In this document: positions 6,721 to 11,475 of the stretch, piece by piece
Position numbering within the stretch: the stretch's first letter is position 1
How the letters are laid out: every line of letters starts with the position of its first letter
Origin: Fischerella sp.
GTDB lineage: Bacteria; Cyanobacteriota; Cyanobacteriia; Cyanobacteriales; Nostocaceae
Length of the DNA: 11,475 nucleotides
Direction of reading: 5' to 3'
NCBI GenBank assembly: GCA_026419705.1
Contig: JANZYY010000113.1
Coordinates: 1 to 11,475 of the forward strand
Translations under genes and position numbers: made by a program
Notes under the pieces: generated by a model
What the model was told of the DNA's origin: nothing
The model's input: the letters and a program-made list of their open reading frames with translations, nothing else
Database searches by the model: none

Positions 6721-6854
6721 AGATTGACTGTTTCCCTGAAAGTGAGTTGCGGTACATCAGCTCCACTTTCACAGTTGGAAACTATTTGATTGGTAACACC
6801 GACTGCATCCGCTATTTGCTTTTGCGTGAGTCCTAGCGAATCTCTTAATGCCAT
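6603..6854 (-). CDS. Short XRE-family helix-turn-helix protein, possibly frameshifted
   Basis: Residues 1-47 read as a Cro/CI-type helix-turn-helix: SLGLTQKQIADAVGVTNQIV, then SNCESG and VPQLTFRETVNLCKI. LTQKQIADAVGV plus TNQIVSNCESG are helices 2 and 3; the residue after SN is usually W in SNWE but is C28 here. This is a DNA-binding domain and probably a transcription regulator. After about residue 50 the sequence loses family character (QKQKRFQIIQIIAAFISPMGNAGAS) and ends at 83 aa, lacking the usual short C-terminal tail. There is no good SD before ATG 6854. It sits divergently from ilvA and upstream of mtfA on the same strand (93 bp gap), so it could control either. It may be a decaying gene. 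Confidence 0.55.
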   Translation of the reverse strand: MALRDSLGLTQKQIADAVGVTNQIVSNCESGADVPQLTFRETVNLCKITTRNQKQKRFQIIQIIAAFISPMGNAGASAVMHYG

Positions 6855-7031
6855 AAAATAAATCTCTACTACAAAAGATTAATACAATACTACTTGACCT
6901 CTACAACATAACTGAAAAGGTGGTTCCGAGGGTTAAAACTAAAAACGGCCTCACCATGTCTGCAAAACAGGTACATAAGTGACGTAAAATTATCCTCTAT
7001 CCGGCATCTATCTATCAACTTGTTAATGCCC

Positions 7032-8543
7032 ATGCTTTGTGACTATCTGGTACAAATCCTGACTGCCCGCGTATATGATGTTGCCCAAGAAACACCACTG
7101 GAGTATGCTCCAAATCTTTCTGTGCGACTGAATAATAAACTGCTGCTGAAGCGCGAGGATATGCAGTCAGTATTTTCCTTTAAGCTGCGTGGCGCTTATA
7201 ACAAGATGGCAAACCTACCCCCGGATTTATTGGCCCAGGGTGTAATTGCTGCGTCTGCTGGTAACCATGCTCAAGGAGTTGCCCTTGGTGCCCGGCAGTT
7301 AGGAACCAGAGCGATTATCGTGATGCCCGTAACTACGCCCCAAGTGAAGGTGGATGCAGTCAGAGCTAGGGGAGGAGAGGTAGTCTTGTATGGGGATACC
7401 TATGATGATGCTTATGCTTACGCTCGTCAATTGGAAGCAGAAAAGGGATTAACATTTATTCATCCGTTTGACGATCCCCTGGTAATTGCGGGACAGGGAA
7501 CCATTGGCATGGAAATTCTACGCCAATATCAGCAACCTATTCATGCGATTTTTGTTGCGATTGGCGGTGGTGGATTGATCTCTGGAATTGCGGCATATGT
7601 GAAGCGGTTGCGTCCAGAAATCAAAATGATTGGCGTTGAACCTGTAGATGCCGATGCCATGTATCAATCTCTAAAAGCAGGACAGCGAGTGCGATTGTCC
7701 CAGGTGGGCTTATTTGCTGATGGTGTAGCTGTGCGGGAAGTCGGTGAAGAGACTTTTCGCTTGTGCCAGCAATATGTAGATGAAATCATTCTCGTTGATA
7801 CGGATGATACCTGTGCTGCGATTAAAGATGTATTTGAAGATACGCGATCCATTTTGGAACCTGCGGGGGCACTGGCGATCGCAGGTGCCAAAGCTTATGT
7901 AGAGCGAGAGCAAATCGCAGGACAAACTTTAATCGCTATTGCCTGCGGTGCTAATATGAACTTCGATCGCCTCCGCTTTGTGGCAGAACGGGCAGAGTTG
8001 GGGGAATGCCGGGAAGCCATCTTTGCAGTCACAATTCCTGAAGAGGCTGGTAGTCTTCGCAAGTTTTGCAAATGTATCGGCAAACGCAACTTGACTGAGT
8101 TTAACTATCGCATTGCCGATCGAAAAGAGGCACATATTTTTGTGGGCGTGCAAATCGAAAAACGTGCCGACAGAGCAACTATGGTTGCAACTTTTGAAGA
8201 GTGTGGGTTCAAAACTATTGACTTAACCGATGATGAATTAACAAAATTACACCTGCGACACATGGTTGGCGGACATTCCCCCCTTGCTCACAATGAATTA
8301 CTCTACCGTTTCGAGTTTCCCGAACGTCCCGGCGCATTGATGAAGTTCGTAGATTCCATGAGTCCGAATTGGAATATCAGCATGTTCCATTATCGCAACA
8401 ATGGCGCAGACTACGGGCGAATTGTCGTCGGGATCCAAGTTCCCCCTGATGAGATGGAAGAGTGGCAAGGATTTCTGGATACACTTGGCTATCGCTATTG
8501 GGATGAAAACAAGAATCCAGCATACAAGCTGTTTTTGGGGTAG
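7032..8543 (+). CDS. ilvA: Threonine ammonia-lyase, biosynthetic (threonine deaminase)
   Basis: A PLP enzyme that converts threonine to 2-oxobutanoate and ammonia, the committed step of isoleucine synthesis in the cytosol. From ATG 7032 (MLCDYLVQILTARVYDVAQ) it is 503 aa; ATG 7026 and TTG 7020 are in frame but add only two to four residues. The PLP lysine lies in FSFKLRGAY (K51 in this numbering), the cofactor phosphate loop is GGGGLISG (about 178-185), and SAGNHAQGVA (about 75-84) and the C-terminal IACGANMNFDRLR close the catalytic domain (about 1-320). Two ACT-like regulatory domains follow: EAIFAVTIPEEAGSLRKFC with FNYR, and LLYRFEFPERPGALMKF with WNISMFHYRN. This is the long, isoleucine-feedback-controlled form, not the short catabolic TdcB. 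No clear SD or leader attenuator is visible. It is intact. Confidence 0.96.
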   Translation: MLCDYLVQILTARVYDVAQETPLEYAPNLSVRLNNKLLLKREDMQSVFSFKLRGAYNKMANLPPDLLAQGVIAASAGNHAQGVALGARQLGTRAIIVMPVTTPQVKVDAVRARGGEVVLYGDTYDDAYAYARQLEAEKGLTFIHPFDDPLVIAGQGTIGMEILRQYQQPIHAIFVAIGGGGLISGIAAYVKRLRPEIKMIGVEPVDADAMYQSLKAGQRVRLSQVGLFADGVAVREVGEETFRLCQQYVDEIILVDTDDTCAAIKDVFEDTRSILEPAGALAIAGAKAYVEREQIAGQTLIAIACGANMNFDRLRFVAERAELGECREAIFAVTIPEEAGSLRKFCKCIGKRNLTEFNYRIADRKEAHIFVGVQIEKRADRATMVATFEECGFKTIDLTDDELTKLHLRHMVGGHSPLAHNELLYRFEFPERPGALMKFVDSMSPNWNISMFHYRNNGADYGRIVVGIQVPPDEMEEWQGFLDTLGYRYWDENKNPAYKLFLG

Positions 8544-8778
8544 GAAAAGTAGTAATTAAGACATTGTTTTTCTGCCGTCCACTTAGCCTATGACTACTTG
8601 GGAATTTCCAAGAAATAAACTATGCCGGATTGTAGAGTGGACATCCTGCCCGCCCCAGATAAATCAGAAGCAAGCCTCCAAACCCCGTTTGGACAAGATA
8701 ACGAGAATTAATACCACTTCTCTACAACCTTCCAAAAGATCCATCTGTTGCGTTTCCACCTCCGCTGCGCCATCATCT

Positions 8779-8806
8779 GTAGAGACGCAATCTATCGCGT
8801 CTCTAC
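8779..8806. repeat. Perfect hairpin repeat, second copy of the GTAGAGACG type
   Basis: GTAGAGACGC (8779-8788) and GCGTCTCTAC (8797-8806) form a 10 bp perfect inverted repeat with an 8 nt loop (AATCTATC). The left-arm core GTAGAGACG also occurs in the hairpin at 1618-1653, although loop and outer arms differ. Both copies lie between converging genes. This type is a common dispersed palindrome in filamentous cyanobacteria. There is no T-run after it, so termination would be weak or Rho-aided. Confidence 0.65.
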
Positions 8807-8889
8807 TTTGGGATAATTAGTATTAAATTAAACCAAGGAATCGAGGTTCTGTATTTTCTCTGTTGACCATGAATTAGCCCTGTTCCCAA

Positions 8890-8903
8890 GGGGGGTTGGG
8901 GGG
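8890..8903 (+). repeat. Two adjacent runs of six G
   Basis: GGGGGG-TT-GGGGGG lies 14 bp downstream of the prmA-like stop codon (which is on the opposite strand). G-rich short repeats of this kind are scattered in cyanobacterial intergenic DNA. It could form a four-stranded G structure, but with only two runs this is uncertain. Confidence 0.4.
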
Positions 8904-8917
8904 AATCTACATATGCT

Positions 8918-9880
8918 TCACAACTTCAACCGATAGGCAAGTGCAACCCACTCATCTAATCTTTCACAATCAACAAACTCAAATCCTGCCTCTTGTAAAG
9001 CTGTATCCACATTGTCTTCGCTATCAGTAGTGAAACCAGATGTAATTAGTAGTCCTGCATGAGCATCAGTCTGCCGCAGTGCCTGCTGGAAGTCATTGGC
9101 AAGGGCAATGTGTGTCCGTGCCAGGATATTGGCGACAATCAGATCGAAGCTGTCTGTAGCTTCAATTTTTAGCACATTGTCAATGGTGTTTCCACTCATC
9201 CAATGCCCTAGATCGCTTCCAGCTCCCAAGCTCCCTTTCATTACTCTTACCTGCTGCTGTACGCCATTACGATGCACGGCATCTTGGGTAGCTTGCACAG
9301 CAACACTGTCATTGTCTAACGCTAAAACGTTTGCCCCCAGCTTTGCCATTGCTACACTTAGAATACCTGAACCCGATCCAAGGTCGAGAGCATTCATCGT
9401 TGGGGTAGCATGTCTTTCAAGCAGTTTCAGGCAGACAATTGTCGCTGGGTGTAAACCACTACCGAAAGAGAAAGTTTTCTTCAATCTCAAGATGATTTGG
9501 TCTGGCACTTGAGATTGCTCTGGAGCATCAGGACCGAGCACAACAAACCGTTTCCCAATCCGATGAACGAGGGGGTTGAGTAAATCTGCGTCTGTGGGTT
9601 TCTCGTTAACTGCTGCGAGCTGCACCTCAGCCGTTATTCCTGCACGGTACAAGGGCGAAAGCAAATTCACAATTTTTTCTACACGCGCCCTTGAGTGAAC
9701 ATCAGAGAGTAGATATAAGCGAATCGTAAATGTCCAGCGGGATTGTTTTACATCTTGTTCGTTTGGTTCAGTATATTCTGTAATGTGAACATCACTGATA
9801 TCAATGGTCTCAGCAAGCAGCATACAGACCCAATCAACTGCCTCATGCGTTGTATTAAGGCTCAATTCCATCCACGGCAT
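8918..9880 (-). CDS. prmA: PrmA-family methyltransferase (ribosomal protein L11 methyltransferase-like)
   Basis: A 320 aa class I SAM-dependent methyltransferase. Residues 1-130 are the divergent N-terminal substrate-recognition part. The PrmA signature FSFGSGLHPATIVCLKLLE (137-155) corresponds to the family's FGTGxHxTTxLCL and is followed by motif I LDLGSGSGILSVA (165-177) with the acidic LALDND (186-191), then DLIVANILA (246-254), the PrmA form of motif IV. The C-terminus carries the usual SGF...AGFEFVD pattern. GAGGAAG (9887-9893) lies 6 nt before ATG 9880, a strong SD. PrmA trimethylates ribosomal protein L11 in E. coli. Here the signature differs (GSG, PAT), and the substrate could be different if the genome has a second, canonical prmA. 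The gene converges with ilvA. Confidence 0.85.
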   Translation of the reverse strand: MPWMELSLNTTHEAVDWVCMLLAETIDISDVHITEYTEPNEQDVKQSRWTFTIRLYLLSDVHSRARVEKIVNLLSPLYRAGITAEVQLAAVNEKPTDADLLNPLVHRIGKRFVVLGPDAPEQSQVPDQIILRLKKTFSFGSGLHPATIVCLKLLERHATPTMNALDLGSGSGILSVAMAKLGANVLALDNDSVAVQATQDAVHRNGVQQQVRVMKGSLGAGSDLGHWMSGNTIDNVLKIEATDSFDLIVANILARTHIALANDFQQALRQTDAHAGLLITSGFTTDSEDNVDTALQEAGFEFVDCERLDEWVALAYRLKL

Positions 9881-9970
9881 ACTTTTCTTCCTCTGTGTAG
9901 CTGCATTGCTGCAACAAATTTAGATGGACAATAGTGATATCACAAGTCTAATCTCGGCAGGCATGGGGGA

Positions 9971-11475
9971 ATGGTGCGCTTAAAACTGTGGCAATGGATC
10001 GTCTTAGCAATCCCGATCGCTTTTATCATCACTTTCTTACTGGTTGCAGCAGGATTGCAAATCCATGAGTGGGGTTTGAATTGGATCTGGGGTGTGTTCA
10101 TCCTTTTATTTGTGGGCTGGCGTTGGTTACTGGTCAAATGGACTCAACCTGTTGTAACACGGGTAGAAGCTGTAGTAGCAGAGGTCGGCAAAGAATTGGA
10201 ATCTGCGGTAGGCGAGACAACACCAACAGAAGTAACAGTTGTAACCAAACAAGCCGAAGCCGCACTGCAAGAAATCCGGGAAGCATCAAGGAGCGATCGC
10301 CCAATTTGGGAAGACTGGCAAACCTTTTGGCAGCGATGCCAGGATCTTGTCGTCGCCATTGCCCAAATCTACCATCCACAAGTAAAATACCCCCTACTAA
10401 ATATTTATGTTCCCCAAGCTTATGCACTGATTCGTGGGACTGTGAATGACCTGGATTTGTGGATGCAGAAGCTATCCCCTGCTCTCAATCAGGTTACGGT
10501 TGGGCAAGCATACGAGGCATACGAAATTTACCAGAGACTGGAACCATCTGCCCGTAAATTCATGCGAGCCTGGAACTTGGCACAGTGGCTCCTCAACCCA
10601 GTAGCAGCAGTAGCAAACTTAGCCAGTCAGCGTTACAGCAACCAAGCTAACCAGCAACTGCTAGTAAATTTGAGTCAACTGCTGCGAGAAGCTGCTCTCA
10701 GAAATTTATGTCGGCAAGCGATTGCTCTTTACGGAGGCATGACTCTACCAGTAGCTGAATCTACCACTACTACACCAAAATTACCAGACACTAAAACCCA
10801 AACCCTCCGAGAAATTCTGACGCAAGCACAACCAGTGGCGGCAGTTGAGCAAAAACCCATCAATATTCTATTAGCAGGACGAACTGGCGCTGGAAAAAGC
10901 AGCTTAATTAATACGGTATTTCAGGCAGAGCTAGCCGCAGTTGATGTATTACCTAGTACCGATCAAATTCAGAGTTATCACTGGCAAACTCCAGATGAAG
11001 AAACACTGACACTATGGGATACGCCTGGTTACGAACAAGTGAACCGTGCAGATTTACGCGAGCTTGTGCTTGATTATGCCACTAACGCAGATTTGCTACT
11101 GTTAGTCACTCCTGCCCTCGATCCAGCACTGCAAATGGATGTGGATTTTCTCCAAGATATGAAGGCGGAAGTTGCAGACTTGCCTGTAATTACAGTCGTT
11201 ACCCAAGTGGATCGCCTGCGTCCTATGCGCGAATGGGAGCCGCCTTACGATTGGGAATGGGGCGAGCGCCCCAAGGAAATTGCGATTCGAGAAGCCACCA
11301 ATTTTCGCGCTCAGCTTTTGGATGACTTCAGTAGTTTGGTTCTGCCTGTTGTGACTGGTGATGTGAAAACAGGTCGAATAGCTTGGAACATGGACGCGCT
11401 ATCATTAGCGCTGATTGATGCGATCGCACCTGCTAAACAGCTGCGTCTTGCCCGCTTTTTGCGTAACCTGGAAGC
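9971..11475 (+). CDS. Membrane-anchored Era/dynamin-like GTPase, 3' end missing
   Basis: Open from ATG 9971 (or the following GTG 9974) to the window edge: 501 codons with no stop. Residues 9-28 and about 36-55 are two hydrophobic segments (WIVLAIPIAFIITFLLVAAG; NWIWGVFILLFVGWRWLLV), so the N-terminus is in the membrane. A long, mostly helical region follows (about 60-290), including a predicted amphipathic helix at 65-108. The G domain begins near 297: P-loop GRTGAGKS (303-310), a likely G2 threonine in LPSTDQ (330), G3 WDTPG (349-353) and G4 TQVD (411-414). This is a TRAFAC-class GTPase as found in cyanobacterial relatives of the Era/HSR1 group; a role in membrane remodelling or transport is plausible but unproven. 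The start is preceded by a close GGGGGA. The gene begins 90 bp from, and diverges from, the prmA-like gene. Two HIP1 octamers (10293, 11420) lie inside it. Confidence 0.9.
   Translation, partial: MVRLKLWQWIVLAIPIAFIITFLLVAAGLQIHEWGLNWIWGVFILLFVGWRWLLVKWTQPVVTRVEAVVAEVGKELESAVGETTPTEVTVVTKQAEAALQEIREASRSDRPIWEDWQTFWQRCQDLVVAIAQIYHPQVKYPLLNIYVPQAYALIRGTVNDLDLWMQKLSPALNQVTVGQAYEAYEIYQRLEPSARKFMRAWNLAQWLLNPVAAVANLASQRYSNQANQQLLVNLSQLLREAALRNLCRQAIALYGGMTLPVAESTTTTPKLPDTKTQTLREILTQAQPVAAVEQKPINILLAGRTGAGKSSLINTVFQAELAAVDVLPSTDQIQSYHWQTPDEETLTLWDTPGYEQVNRADLRELVLDYATNADLLLLVTPALDPALQMDVDFLQDMKAEVADLPVITVVTQVDRLRPMREWEPPYDWEWGERPKEIAIREATNFRAQLLDDFSSLVLPVVTGDVKTGRIAWNMDALSLALIDAIAPAKQLRLARFLRNLE

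Larger units (their letters stand above)
8544..8917. other. 374 bp stretch without a convincing gene, between converging genes
   Basis: Lies between ilvA and the converging prmA-like gene. A 76-codon frame (8590-8820) spans the hairpin repeat, has a composition unlike a conserved protein and is not accepted. The stretch holds a 10 bp perfect inverted repeat (8779-8806) and two adjacent runs of six G (8890-8903). I see no clear intrinsic terminator for ilvA. Confidence 0.6.

Noticed and set aside
6956..6982. An eight-codon frame upstream of ilvA as a possible attenuator leader peptide
   Set aside because: It has no enrichment in isoleucine, leucine, valine or threonine codons, and no terminator hairpin follows it before ilvA.
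8590..8820. A 76-codon plus-strand frame in the gap after ilvA
   Set aside because: It runs through the hairpin repeat, has a low-complexity Ser/Thr/Pro composition and no SD or family resemblance.
9096..9512. A 138-codon plus-strand frame
   Set aside because: Lies entirely antisense to the prmA-like gene, whose motifs I and IV are clear.
10069..10449. Frames on both strands (10069-10449 plus, 10134-10427 and 10144-10359 minus)
   Set aside because: All overlap the GTPase gene, which is open from 9971 to the window edge and has P-loop, G3 and G4 motifs in order.
1..11475. CRISPR array, transposase, tRNA, rRNA, phage module
   Set aside because: No regularly spaced direct repeats with unique spacers, no transposase motifs or terminal repeats, and no cloverleaf or rRNA-like stretch were found on reading both strands.

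Overview
The window is chromosomal DNA from a cyanobacterium, most likely a filamentous or other large-genome lineage. Three things point there. The octamer GCGATCGC (HIP1) occurs five times in 11.5 kb (2212, 2538, 7875, 10293, 11420), where chance predicts about 0.2. A carotene cis-trans isomerase of the CrtH/CrtISO type is present, as are cyanobacterial/plastid families (DUF3611, YggT/Ycf19, long pentapeptide-repeat proteins). Most of the gene content is housekeeping. I see no CRISPR array, transposase, prophage module, tRNA or rRNA.

Layout: 1-826 holds the tail of one pentapeptide-repeat gene and a complete second one that overlaps it; the second is best started at GTG 131. A DUF3611 membrane protein gene follows (940-1557). 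It converges across a hairpin on a minus-strand group: a YggT-family membrane protein, a small membrane-anchored coiled-coil protein and upp (uracil phosphoribosyltransferase), transcribed upp to yggT. The region upstream of crtH (3240-3490) is the most interesting non-coding part. It contains a near-consensus promoter (TTGACA, 18 bp, TATATT) and, about 70 nt downstream, a textbook intrinsic terminator with nine T residues. It therefore looks like a complete small-RNA unit or an attenuated leader.

From 3491, crtH is followed by two small overlapping genes (82 aa, and a 105 aa zinc-ribbon protein), forming a three-gene, apparently translationally coupled unit. It converges on a minus-strand mtfA-like M90 metallopeptidase with a membrane anchor. 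Upstream of mtfA is a short XRE-type helix-turn-helix gene. A -1 shift at an A6 run would join it to a cysteine-rich reading frame, so it may be decayed or frameshifted.

From 7032, ilvA (biosynthetic threonine ammonia-lyase with two regulatory domains) points right. A gene-free 374 bp stretch carrying a second copy of the GTAGAG-type hairpin separates it from a converging prmA-family methyltransferase. The right end (9971 to the edge) is an incomplete gene for a membrane-anchored, Era/dynamin-like GTPase with P-loop, WDTPG and TQVD motifs.

Metabolically the genes serve unrelated tasks: carotenoid isomerisation, pyrimidine salvage, isoleucine synthesis, ribosomal-protein methylation and membrane or stress functions. 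The only groups that look functionally linked by layout are crtH with its two overlapping small genes, the upp/small membrane protein/yggT minus-strand run, and the tandem pentapeptide pair.
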